Source: Thermocaproicibacter sp002410755 | Lineage (GTDB): Bacteria > Bacillota > Clostridia > Oscillospirales > Acutalibacteraceae | DNA: 56,410 nt | Assembly: GCA_036839715.1 (NCBI GenBank) | Contig: DAITDU010000008.1 | Location: 1-56,410, forward strand | Direction of reading: 5' to 3' | In this document: in pieces, positions 23,589-31,221 of the stretch | Position numbering within the stretch: the stretch's first letter is position 1 | How the letters are laid out: every line of letters starts with the position of its first letter | Made by a program: the position numbers and the translations under genes | The notes under the pieces: generated by a model | Database searches by the model: none | What the model saw: only the letters and a program-made list of their open reading frames with translations | What the model was told of the DNA's origin: nothing

Positions 23589-24412
23589 CCCATTATCTTC
23601 AATCCAGACGTACATTAAACTCTGTTGGCTGCTCTGATTTTACGCCGGCAGACCTCGACGCTTTTTCCTGGGGAGCACAGGGGCCAAGCTTTTTACTGCA
23701 CGCGAAAGGCAAACAGTCTCTCAGCCTGCGGAAATTTGGATTGCGGCTGTGCAGGGCAGATCCGGCATCTCTTCTGAATGACTGGAACAAAGCTTCCGCA
23801 CAGTCGCCGGATGATCTAATACAATGTTCTTATTTTCTCGGCCTTGTGTGCTTTTACAGCATGGAACGCACCTCAGCTCCGTTTGTCCATGCACAGTCGT
23901 TGTCTTTACACAGGCTGCATCCGGAATACCCATGGCACTTTTGCCGTACTCTCGTTGAAACATCATTGGATATCATTATTCTCCGGTATGAACGTGCGAT
24001 ACTGCCAACCAATTTTCCACTGCCTTTGACGGCACCGAAGGACAAGGCGGTTCAGGAGAAAATCGCCGGGCTGTATTCTGCCTTTTCACAGGAATTATAT
24101 GGGACTGCTGTAGATAAGGAATCAGTTCTGGTTGCAGAGCAGGATTATCGCCGCTTCCTCCGCTTGCAGACAGATTCTACCGGCCTAAAGAGGCTGTACT
24201 TTGAGCGGAAAGAACGCAAAAATGGAAAATTTCGTTGCTCCTGTTGCTTCCGTGGTATTATGGAAGATGGTGACTTTGACTATGCAAACATTCAGGGCGG
24301 CCTTTGGCTTAGCCAGGATGGCCAGGAGAGTCACTGCACGACGTTCCTGGATTTGTACGAAGATTCTATCGAAAAAAGCACGTGCTTGATGAAAAAATTT
24401 CCAGAAATTTAA
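23573..24412 (+). CDS. Zinc-dependent phospholipase C-like protein with degenerate metal site
   Basis: A 279-residue protein resembling the Clostridial zinc-dependent phospholipase C family: start MPAPITHYLQS, FSWGAQGPSFLL, SYFLGLVCFYSMERTSAPFV and LVETSLDIIILRYE. In the family the middle motif usually reads like GxxCHYxxDxxxHP and supplies histidine and aspartate zinc ligands; here these positions are Phe, Glu and Ala. Without them catalysis is doubtful. There is no signal peptide, and a CSCC cluster lies near residue 222. GGAGG precedes the ATG at 23573, inside the end of ispE. The family call is from memory of motifs, so it is moderate. Confidence 0.65.
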   Translation: MPAPITHYLQSRRTLNSVGCSDFTPADLDAFSWGAQGPSFLLHAKGKQSLSLRKFGLRLCRADPASLLNDWNKASAQSPDDLIQCSYFLGLVCFYSMERTSAPFVHAQSLSLHRLHPEYPWHFCRTLVETSLDIIILRYERAILPTNFPLPLTAPKDKAVQEKIAGLYSAFSQELYGTAVDKESVLVAEQDYRRFLRLQTDSTGLKRLYFERKERKNGKFRCSCCFRGIMEDGDFDYANIQGGLWLSQDGQESHCTTFLDLYEDSIEKSTCLMKKFPEI

Positions 24413-24449
24413 TTTACTAAATATTTCTCTTATAAAATTGCACTTTCAG

Positions 24450-24485
24450 AGCGGCTTCCATTCAGATAGGATAAGCTGCTTTTTA
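24450..24485 (+). terminator. Terminator of the lrp-ispE transcript
   Basis: AGCGGCTT (24450-24457) pairs with AAGCTGCT (24473-24480), with one G-U pair, followed by a T run (24480-24484). Confidence 0.78.
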
Positions 24486-24605
24486 TATTGGACGGGGTTC
24501 AGCCGGTTTGCATAATAATCAATGCCGTTTATTTTACTGACTTTTTTATTTCATATTAGAATCTTTTATTAGAAAACATCAAAATGGTTTTAAGTTTAAT
24601 TATTA

Positions 24606-24634
24606 TTGACTTTTTCCTGGCTCTGTACTATGAT
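24606..24634 (+). promoter_or_regulatory. murA promoter
   Basis: TTGACT (24606-24611), 17 nt, TATGAT (24629-24634). Confidence 0.75.
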
Positions 24635-24778
24635 TGTTAAGAATGCAAGAGATCAATATGCCTATTTTTATATCTAGGTCGGAATAATGCTGATTCTTTT
24701 TTTTCACTGCATTTTACAATAATCTAAGATTTTTTGAGATAATAGTATTGTCTTACTTTTAGAATGGAGCGTACCGCA

Positions 24779-26062
24779 TTGGATAAATTTGTAATTCAAG
24801 GTGGGCATCGCCTTTGCGGAGAAGTGCCAATCAGCGGCGCGAAAAATGCCGCGATTGCCATTATCCCAGCAGCGATCCTTTCAGACGGCGTTTGCCGTAT
24901 AGAAAATGTTCCTAACATTACTGATATCATTGCGATTACACGGATTTTAAATGGATTGGGGGTTAAGGTTCGTTTTCTTGGGAAGAGTACATTGGAAATT
25001 GATGCGTCTACCATTCGGACTTATGTTGCGTCGGATGAGCTGGCACGCCAGTTGCGTGGGTCCTATTACCTTATGGGTGCACTCTTGGGAAGATTTCACC
25101 ATGCAGTTGTAACCATGCCTGGAGGCTGTGATTTTGGTGTCAGGCCGATTGACCAGCATCTAAAAGGTTTTGCTGCGCTTGGGGCGAAACATCATATCGA
25201 GTCGGGCATGGTTGATGTTTATGCAGATAAACTTGTTGGAAGTAATATTTATTTGGATATTGCTTCCGTGGGTGCAACGGCGAATATTATTCTTGCCGCT
25301 ACCAAAGCAGAAGGAACTACAGTAATTGAAAATGCAGCAAAAGAACCCCATATTGTTGACCTTGCAAATTTTTTGAATTCAATGGGAGCTGATATCCACG
25401 GCGCCGGAACCGATGTTATAAAAATCTGTGGGGTTAAGTACCTCAAAGGGACAACTTATGCCATTATTCCGGATCAGATTGAAGCCGGCACTTATATGGT
25501 CGCTGCTGCGGTAACCGGTGGCGATGTCATGGTAAAAAATGTGATACCAAAACATTTGGAATCTATTTCCGCTAAACTCGATGAAATGGGCGTTAATCTG
25601 GAAGAATACGATGATGCTATCCGAGTCAGCAGGACTGGAAAACTTTCCAAATGTAATATTAAAACGATGCCCCATCCGGGATTCCCGACAGATATGCAGC
25701 CGCAGATTGCAGTGCTTCTCTCCCTGGCAGAAGGTACAAGCATTATCAATGAGAGCGTGTGGGACAATCGTTTCCGCTATGTTGAAGAGCTGAAAAGAAT
25801 GGGAGCACAGATTTCTGTTGACGGGAAACTGGCTGTTGTTGAGGGAGTAGATCATTTGGAAGGGGCTCCGGTAAAGGCAACTGATCTCCGCGCTGGTGCT
25901 GCCCTTATCATTGCAGGCCTGTGTGCCCACGGAATTACGCAGATTGAAAATATTGAACAGATTGAACGGGGATATGAGAATATTGAAGAAAAACTCCGCA
26001 ATCTGGGAGCGAACATCCGCAGAGTTCATGTCCCTGAGCCGGAAGCTGCACAGGCAATTTGA
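24779..26062 (+). CDS. murA: MurA, UDP-N-acetylglucosamine 1-carboxyvinyltransferase
   Basis: A 427-residue EPSP-synthase-fold enzyme that transfers enolpyruvate from PEP to UDP-GlcNAc, the first committed step of peptidoglycan synthesis. It shows the opening FVIQGGHRLCGEVPISGAKNA and the catalytic loop GGCDFGVRPIDQH with the fosfomycin-target cysteine intact. The frame opens at ATG 24764, but GGAG at 24767-24770 lies 8 nt before TTG 24779, which gives the canonical start (M)DKFVIQGG; TTG is therefore preferred. The terminator at 26073-26104 separates it from the next gene. Confidence 0.96.
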   Translation: MDKFVIQGGHRLCGEVPISGAKNAAIAIIPAAILSDGVCRIENVPNITDIIAITRILNGLGVKVRFLGKSTLEIDASTIRTYVASDELARQLRGSYYLMGALLGRFHHAVVTMPGGCDFGVRPIDQHLKGFAALGAKHHIESGMVDVYADKLVGSNIYLDIASVGATANIILAATKAEGTTVIENAAKEPHIVDLANFLNSMGADIHGAGTDVIKICGVKYLKGTTYAIIPDQIEAGTYMVAAAVTGGDVMVKNVIPKHLESISAKLDEMGVNLEEYDDAIRVSRTGKLSKCNIKTMPHPGFPTDMQPQIAVLLSLAEGTSIINESVWDNRFRYVEELKRMGAQISVDGKLAVVEGVDHLEGAPVKATDLRAGAALIIAGLCAHGITQIENIEQIERGYENIEEKLRNLGANIRRVHVPEPEAAQAI

Positions 26063-26072
26063 ATCCATGCGG

Positions 26073-26104
26073 CAGGATTGACAGTTGCCAATCCTGTTTT
26101 GCTT
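26073..26104 (+). terminator. Terminator or attenuator between murA and the hydrolase gene
   Basis: CAGGATTG (26073-26080) pairs perfectly with CAATCCTG (26089-26096) and is followed by TTTTGCTTTT. It may reduce read-through into 26119. Confidence 0.8.
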
Positions 26105-26118
26105 TTAGGAGGCTTTTC

Positions 26119-26913
26119 ATGGCTAGGTTTTGCCCGCTTTTCAGCGGAAGCAGCGGAAACAGCTATTACATAGGCTCCGCACGGAAAGGAATCCTAATTG
26201 ATGCCGGCCGGTCTGCGAAGCAGATAACTGAAATGCTGAAGAACTGCGGAATAGATCTTTCTGCGATATGTGCATTGTTTATCACTCATGAGCATTCTGA
26301 CCATGTTGCTGGGCTTCGCGTATTAGCTTCAAAAAATCATTTCCCGGTTTATGCTTCTTATGGAACTTTAAAAGAATTGGAAAAAATGGGCTGCCTTTCC
26401 GGTAACTTCAGCGCCAATGTTATTGAGGCAAATGGAGTGGAATGTGCTGGAATGCGGATAAGGCCATTTCCTATTTCTCACGACAGTGCAGAGTGTGTTG
26501 GCTATCGGATTGAAACGGAAGATGGCAGGATCGCTGCACTTTCTACTGATCTTGGCTGCCTTTCCCATGAGGTACACCGCAGCCTTTCCGGTGCCGATCT
26601 GGTTGTCATGGAATCCAACCACGACGTTGGAATGCTGGAAAATGGACCATATCCATATCCGCTGAAGCGCCGTATCCTTTCTGATACGGGCCACCTTTCT
26701 AATAATGCCTGCGCAGAAGAATTGGACCGCCTGGCCCATGAGCGGGCGTCTCATTTTATCCTTGCCCATCTGAGCCGTGAAAATAACACTCCCGATTTAG
26801 CTTATCAGACGACATTCTGCAAATTGACAATGTCTGGAATGAAACAGGGGAGAGATTACAAGCTTACCGTTGCGCCCCGGGAAAATTCCGCTGGCAATAT
26901 TGTGATTTTCTGA
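26119..26913 (+). CDS. MBL-fold metallohydrolase, WalJ/YycJ-like
   Basis: A 264-residue metallo-beta-lactamase-fold protein with the metal motif THEHSDHVAG (HxHxDH) and further histidines in PISHDSAE and AHLSRENN. The start (RFCPLFSGSSGNSYYIG) is characteristic of the YycJ/WalJ group, implicated in coordinating cell wall or DNA processes in Firmicutes; the substrate is not firmly known. AGGAGG at 26107-26112 places the start at ATG 26119 rather than the longer frame from 26059. It precedes rlmH by 3 nt, an arrangement seen in many Firmicutes. Confidence 0.9.
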   Translation: MARFCPLFSGSSGNSYYIGSARKGILIDAGRSAKQITEMLKNCGIDLSAICALFITHEHSDHVAGLRVLASKNHFPVYASYGTLKELEKMGCLSGNFSANVIEANGVECAGMRIRPFPISHDSAECVGYRIETEDGRIAALSTDLGCLSHEVHRSLSGADLVVMESNHDVGMLENGPYPYPLKRRILSDTGHLSNNACAEELDRLAHERASHFILAHLSRENNTPDLAYQTTFCKLTMSGMKQGRDYKLTVAPRENSAGNIVIF

Positions 26914-26916
26914 CTT

Positions 26917-27396
26917 ATGATGCAAATTAACTTAATCTGTGTTGGAAAACTGAGAGAAGAATATTGGAGAAACGCCTGTGCAGAGTACGAAAAACGACTG
27001 CGCCTGTTCTGCCGGTTTTCTATTCTCGAAATTCCAGAATACCGCCTGTCAGACCGGCCGTCTGGAGCACAGCTCAAGGCTGCCCTTTCCTCAGAAGGGA
27101 AAAAGCTGATTGCTGCTGCTGGAAACTCAAAAATTATTTCACTCTGCATTGAGGGAACAGAACTTTCTTCTGTACAGCTTGCCAAGCGAATTGAACATTT
27201 AGGCGTGAATGGGAATGGCAGGCTTAGTTTTCTAATTGGAAGTTCCTTTGGCCTTGGGGAAGAAATAAAAGGAAAATCGGATTTTCGCCTTTCCATGTCA
27301 CCAATGACATTTCCCCATCAGCTTGCGCGGGTGATGCTTTGTGAGCAGATTTATCGCGCATTTGAAATAATTCATAATGGGAAATACCATAAATAA
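26917..27396 (+). CDS. rlmH: RlmH, 23S rRNA pseudouridine-1915 N3-methyltransferase
   Basis: A 159-residue SPOUT-class methyltransferase. It has INLICVGKLREEYW at the start, the SAM-binding trefoil knot LSFLIGSSFGLGEEIK and LSMSPMTFPHQLARVMLCEQIYRAFEI, ending GKYHK as usual. It methylates helix 69 of 23S rRNA. A tandem ATG (26917 and 26920) makes the first residue uncertain, and no strong ribosome binding site is visible, suggesting coupling to the upstream gene. Confidence 0.96.
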   Translation: MMQINLICVGKLREEYWRNACAEYEKRLRLFCRFSILEIPEYRLSDRPSGAQLKAALSSEGKKLIAAAGNSKIISLCIEGTELSSVQLAKRIEHLGVNGNGRLSFLIGSSFGLGEEIKGKSDFRLSMSPMTFPHQLARVMLCEQIYRAFEIIHNGKYHK

Positions 27397-27748
27397 ATTT
27401 TTGACGATTTCAGCCGGAGTAATGGCTGTTGTTTTTAAAAGCACAGGGAAGCATGGGAGAGATTAAAAAATATTGATGGTGAATAATAGCATTTCAATGA
27501 AAATGGAAAGGAGTAAAGCTGCTAAATAGTTAGCTAATACTAACTATTTAGAAAAATTACACTTTTTACAATGAGCCTATTTTTATGATTACAGTGAATT
27601 ATAAAGCAATTTATTTTGCTTGATGTTAGAGAAAGGAGAAGTAACTATTTGCAGAGCAGCTTTTTCCACCTGTCAATTAAATCGGAAAGAAATGAGACAG
27701 AATCATGAAAATGTATTGGACAACGTATATTACTTATTGAAAAACAAA
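27397..27748. other. Intergenic region between rlmH and the zinc-ribbon gene
   Basis: A weak terminator (CAGCC 27411-27415, GGCTG 27424-27428, then TTGTTTTT) follows rlmH. A 12-bp perfect palindrome is at 27522-27551 (listed separately). Shortly after it, AAAGGAG (about 27632-27638) could serve a short TTG frame that stops quickly, so it may be a remnant of a lost gene. No intact gene is seen. Confidence 0.45.
27522..27551. promoter_or_regulatory. 12-bp perfect palindrome, MarR-like operator without a gene
   Basis: CTAAATAGTTAG (27522-27533) and CTAACTATTTAG (27540-27551) form a perfect inverted repeat with a 6-nt centre. TAGTTAG..CTAACTA is typical of operators for MarR/SlyA-type regulators. 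It could also be an AT-rich RNA hairpin, but no T run follows. No regulator gene lies beside it. Confidence 0.5.
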
Positions 27749-28117
27749 TTACAGCTTCCGTCCGCAGGAGGGACAGTAGCGCATCCATGGATCAACTTGA
27801 GCACCGCAGTTTGGACAAAATCCGGTAGGGTGTCCCGTGGACATCTGGTGGAGGCACTCTGGATTGATTTCAGCAGATGGATTCTTTTCAAGCTGTCTCC
27901 CTGTTTTTCTGTCCATTTCAAAGATGGAACCGCACCGGGGACAAGAGACAAAATAGCGCTTCCCAAACTGGAAGAGAGGGATAAAAAAGAAAATGAATTT
28001 CCGGCTGGTGCAAGTGACTTCTGCTATAACGCTGTTTTGCCTACAGCATGGGAAATACTGGAATTTGTGAAAACCAAGTGAATAGGTATCATCTGTTACA
28101 GCAACAAAGAAAAACAT
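27749..28117 (-). CDS. Zinc-ribbon membrane-associated small protein
   Basis: A 122-residue protein read on the minus strand. It has a hydrophobic FIFFFIPLFQFGKRYFVSCPRCGSIFEM segment, typical of a Clostridial zinc-ribbon family, and ends with a second zinc ribbon GFCPNCGAQVDPWMRYCPSCGRKL. The N-terminal knuckle has adjacent cysteines (FPCCRQNS) and a later CTS rather than CxxC pairs, so one zinc site may be incomplete. AAAGGGG lies about 8 nt before the ATG at 28117. A 153-codon frame on the plus strand covers the same DNA but lacks any family signal and is rejected. Function unknown. Confidence 0.75.
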   Translation of the reverse strand: MFFFVAVTDDTYSLGFHKFQYFPCCRQNSVIAEVTCTSRKFIFFFIPLFQFGKRYFVSCPRCGSIFEMDRKTGRQLEKNPSAEINPECLHQMSTGHPTGFCPNCGAQVDPWMRYCPSCGRKL

Positions 28118-28162
28118 ATCATTGCCCCTTTAGAAAGCTGTTTGGAAAGAAAGGAAGAAAAA

Positions 28163-29485
28163 ATGGTTATCCGTTTAATTCGCAGCCATTTAATTCTAGC
28201 CTGCTGCGCGATTCTTGCTGCCGTTATTGTTGTAACCATGGTTGGCAATTCTATAAAAGTAAAGAATTCTGCCCCCACACTTTTACAATCGGGACAGTCA
28301 ACTTTGCCTAATGCTGTATCTTCTGGATTTTCCAGTGTCAACAACTCAAAACTGGCTTCGGAATCTTCATCTGCTGCGGCAGCTTCAACCACTTCTTCAA
28401 TCAGCGAAATGCGGGCCGTCTGGGTTCCGTATTTAAGTCTAAACATGTCCGGCGAAAATGACCGCAGCGAGCAGACATTCCGAAAAAAGTTTAGCACGAT
28501 TGTTCAGACGGCGAAATCATGCAAGATGAATACACTCATTGTACAGGTACGGCCATTTGGTGATGCGCTTTATCCATCCTCGTATTTTCCATGGAGCCAT
28601 ATTATCAGTGGGACACAGGGAAAGAATCCGGGATATGATCCTTTAAAAGATATGGTGGAAATTAGCCACGCCGCTGGGCTGAAGATTCAGGCGTGGGTAA
28701 ATCCATTGCGCATCAAGACTTCCGGTACACCACAAACTCTTTCGTCTAACAACCCCTATTATAAATTCCATAATGACACAGGAAAGTCGGATTATATTTC
28801 CGAATTTGACGGAGGAATTTATTATAATCCGGCATGTGCCGAGGTTCGTAAGCTGGTTGCAGACGGGGTAGGGGAGATTGTACGGAATTACAATATTGAT
28901 GGAATCCAGTTTGATGATTACTTTTACCCAACACAGGACGCCTCGTTTGATCAGAAAGCCTATACAACTTATTGTACTGTTGCGAAAAAAAATGGGACTC
29001 CGCTTTCACTTGCGGATTGGCGCAGAGCCAACATCAGTGAAATGGTATCCCTTGTCTACCGCACGGTTAAAGCCGCAAAAAAAGATGTCCCGTTTGGAAT
29101 TGCACCACAAGGCAATGTGACCAATGATATGAATATGGGTGCAGATGTATATACATGGTGCTCCACACGCGGCTATGTCGACTATATTTGTCCACAGCTT
29201 TACTATAACTTTCAAAATCCGACTTTGCCTTTTGACCGTGCAGCTGATACCTGGTGCGAACTTGTAAAGAACAAGAATATTAAACTGTACTTCGGCCTTG
29301 CTGCCTATAAGGCTTCCTCGAATGCTGACAGTGGTACTTGGAAGGATTCTTCCGCAATTCTTGCGAATGAAGTACAATACGGCAGGACAAGAAAATGCGA
29401 TGGATTTATGTTCTATTCCTGCGACTATCTGACTGGTGACCAGACAAAGCAGGAAATTCAGAATGTCATCAAGCTTCTAAACTGA
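28163..29485 (+). CDS. GHL10-type (DUF187) family 10 glycoside hydrolase-like secreted protein
   Basis: A 440-residue membrane-anchored or secreted protein. It has an N-terminal hydrophobic helix (LILACCAILAAVIVVTMVG), a Ser/Thr/Ala-rich linker and then a TIM-barrel GHL10 domain: MRAVWVPYLSLNMSG, VQVRPFGDALYPS, IQAWVNPLRI, DGIQFDDYFYP and FGIAPQGN. The family is annotated as glycoside-hydrolase-like and probably acts at the cell wall; the substrate is unproven. The start ATG 28163 follows AAAGGAAG; TTG 28142 is rejected. Its 3' end overlaps the convergent mtaB gene by 9 nt. Confidence 0.88.
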   Translation: MVIRLIRSHLILACCAILAAVIVVTMVGNSIKVKNSAPTLLQSGQSTLPNAVSSGFSSVNNSKLASESSSAAAASTTSSISEMRAVWVPYLSLNMSGENDRSEQTFRKKFSTIVQTAKSCKMNTLIVQVRPFGDALYPSSYFPWSHIISGTQGKNPGYDPLKDMVEISHAAGLKIQAWVNPLRIKTSGTPQTLSSNNPYYKFHNDTGKSDYISEFDGGIYYNPACAEVRKLVADGVGEIVRNYNIDGIQFDDYFYPTQDASFDQKAYTTYCTVAKKNGTPLSLADWRRANISEMVSLVYRTVKAAKKDVPFGIAPQGNVTNDMNMGADVYTWCSTRGYVDYICPQLYYNFQNPTLPFDRAADTWCELVKNKNIKLYFGLAAYKASSNADSGTWKDSSAILANEVQYGRTRKCDGFMFYSCDYLTGDQTKQEIQNVIKLLN

Positions 29486-30769
29486 TGGGACAATTTCGCC
29501 GGGGCAAAAAAATTCCCGAAAATCATTGATTCTGACCTGACGAATCTTTCCGCCTAAAGGTTCTGAACTGGCTGCACGGACGGGAGTATAGTTTCCCGTA
29601 TATCCTTCCCATATGTTCTTTTCACACTGGCGTTCAAACAGAACAGGTTCTGTCAACCCGACCTGATGGCGGAAAAACTCCATTCTGGTTCCTTTTGCCG
29701 CCTCGATCATGCGCTTGCTGCGCTCTTCTCCAACCTGCGGGGGAACTTGATCCGGTGCATTTGCAGCAACCGTTCCAGGACGGCGGGAATAAATGAAAAC
29801 ATGTACTTTAGCAAAACCAATTTCACGTTCAAATGCGAGAGATTCGGTAAATTCCTCTTCGGTTTCACCTGGAAAACCAACCATAATATCTGTTGTAATC
29901 GCGGCATTTGAAAAGGCAGCCCGCAAATTCTTTACAATAGTCCGATATTCATCGGCGGTATAATGGCGGTTCATGCGGTGAAGTGTTGTGTCACAGCCGC
30001 TCTGTAGAGACAGATGAAACTGTGGGCACAACTTTTTCTGCTTTTCCAGCCTGCTGATTGCCGATTTATCCAGCCGTTCCGGTTCCAGTGACCCAAGCCG
30101 TACACGTTCAATCCCATCTTCTGCGCAGGCGGCTTCCACGGCATCGCAGAGAGAGAGACCGGATTCCTGTCCATAAGCTGAAAGATTGATTCCAGTCAAT
30201 ACGACTTCCCGGTAACCATGTTGAGAAATTTCCGAAAGCTCTTTTTTTAAGTCATCCATTGGCTTTGAACGGACTCTGCCGCGCGCATAGGGAACAATAC
30301 AGTAAGAGCAGAAGCAGTTGCAGCCATCTTCAATTTTTAAGAACGCACGGGTCCGTTCGTAATATTGGTCTACATGAAGCGGTTCAAATATCTTCCCATG
30401 CGGTATAATGTCGATAATCCGTTCATGAGTTTTAAGAAATCTTTGTATGTCTGGAACCAAGGACGCATGGTTTGAATTTCCCAGGATGATGTCTGCTTCC
30501 CGGAGGCCGGCAGATTCTTTTGGAAATGCCTGAGGCATACAGCCTGTCAGTACAACCACAGCATTTGGGTTTTCCCGGTGTGCGCGTCGCACTGCCTGGC
30601 GGACTTTTCCATTGCTTGTTGCAGTTACGGTGCATGAGTTAATTACAATGATATCGCAGTCGGAGTCGTCGCTACAGACTTTGCAGCCGGCTGCGGCCAG
30701 TTCACTCATCATAGCCTGGGATTCATATTGGTTGACTTTGCAGCCAAGGGTAAAAACAGTCGCTTTCAT
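29477..30769 (-). CDS. mtaB: MtaB, tRNA t6A37 methylthiotransferase
   Basis: A 430-residue radical-SAM methylthiotransferase that converts t6A37 to ms2t6A37 in tRNAs reading ANN codons. It has an N-terminal MTTase domain (FTLGCKVNQYESQAM), a radical SAM CxxxCxxC motif in DGCNCFCSYCIVPYARGR, and a C-terminal TRAM region. The subfamily start TLGCKVNQYE is typical of MtaB rather than MiaB or RimO. AAAGGTGA sets the ATG at 30769; the frame extends to 30784. Confidence 0.94.
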   Translation of the reverse strand: MKATVFTLGCKVNQYESQAMMSELAAAGCKVCSDDSDCDIIVINSCTVTATSNGKVRQAVRRAHRENPNAVVVLTGCMPQAFPKESAGLREADIILGNSNHASLVPDIQRFLKTHERIIDIIPHGKIFEPLHVDQYYERTRAFLKIEDGCNCFCSYCIVPYARGRVRSKPMDDLKKELSEISQHGYREVVLTGINLSAYGQESGLSLCDAVEAACAEDGIERVRLGSLEPERLDKSAISRLEKQKKLCPQFHLSLQSGCDTTLHRMNRHYTADEYRTIVKNLRAAFSNAAITTDIMVGFPGETEEEFTESLAFEREIGFAKVHVFIYSRRPGTVAANAPDQVPPQVGEERSKRMIEAAKGTRMEFFRHQVGLTEPVLFERQCEKNIWEGYTGNYTPVRAASSEPLGGKIRQVRINDFREFFCPGEIVPSV

Positions 30770-30838
30770 TTGTTCACCTTTCATAAAGTCTTAATAGATT
30801 ACTTGATAATATTGAAAAATCTATGGTTAAAATATACA

Positions 30839-30867
30839 TTGACGGAAGGCATAAAAAGCATTATCCT
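30839..30867 (+). promoter_or_regulatory. Promoter of the HPr-like gene
   Basis: TTGACG (30839-30844), 17-nt spacer, TATCCT (30862-30867), 40 nt before the start codon. Confidence 0.65.
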
Positions 30868-30907
30868 TTGTTAAACTGACATATTCGTTCTATGGAGGGA
30901 TTTGTGT

Positions 30908-31177
30908 ATGTTTACATCGGATGTTTTTCTTCCAAATATTGATGCTGTGAAGAAATTTGTTATCTTAACCAATAAATACACTTTTCCGGTTAACCTAGCA
31001 ACGGACAAGTATAAGATTGATGCAAAATCCATTATGGGGATTTTTAGTCTGGACCTTTCTAAGCCACTGCGTCTTGAGGTTGATGACACAAAGATTGATA
31101 AGAATGAAATGAATGAATTTGCACAGCAACTCCAGCAGTTTCACGGCGCAAGTGAAAATGCCGTTAGAAAAGCATAA
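30908..31177 (+). CDS. HPr-fold protein lacking the phosphorylatable histidine
   Basis: An 89-residue protein that resembles HPr of the phosphotransferase system in its second half (YKIDAKSIMGIFSLDLSKPLRLEVD is like the conserved SerSite/SIMGV region). The first half lacks the GxHARPA active-site histidine; the corresponding stretch is KKFVILTNKYTFPVNLA. A regulatory Ser equivalent remains in KSIMG. It is therefore probably a regulatory or structural HPr-like protein rather than a phosphocarrier. GGAGGG at 30894-30899, 8 nt before ATG 30908, together with its own promoter and strong terminator, indicates a real single-gene unit. Confidence 0.8.
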   Translation: MFTSDVFLPNIDAVKKFVILTNKYTFPVNLATDKYKIDAKSIMGIFSLDLSKPLRLEVDDTKIDKNEMNEFAQQLQQFHGASENAVRKA

Positions 31178-31196
31178 GCAACAAATCGATTTTTTT

Positions 31197-31221
31197 AATC
31201 CGGCTTCGGCCGGATTTTTTT
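31197..31221 (+). terminator. Strong UUCG-loop terminator
   Basis: AATCCGGC (31197-31204), TTCG loop, GCCGGATT (31209-31216), then a T run to 31221. It ends the HPr-like transcript; its end overlaps the stop codon of the convergent ABC-F gene. Confidence 0.93.

Larger units (their letters stand above)
24413..24778. other. Intergenic region before murA
   Basis: Contains the terminator at 24450-24485 and the murA promoter at 24606-24634. The murA leader of about 140 nt (24640-24778) is AT-rich with no recognised riboswitch or convincing hairpin. Confidence 0.6.

Noticed and set aside
27620..28081. 153-codon plus-strand frame over the zinc-ribbon gene
   Set aside because: The minus strand encodes recognisable zinc-ribbon motifs with a good ribosome binding site; the plus frame has no family signal.
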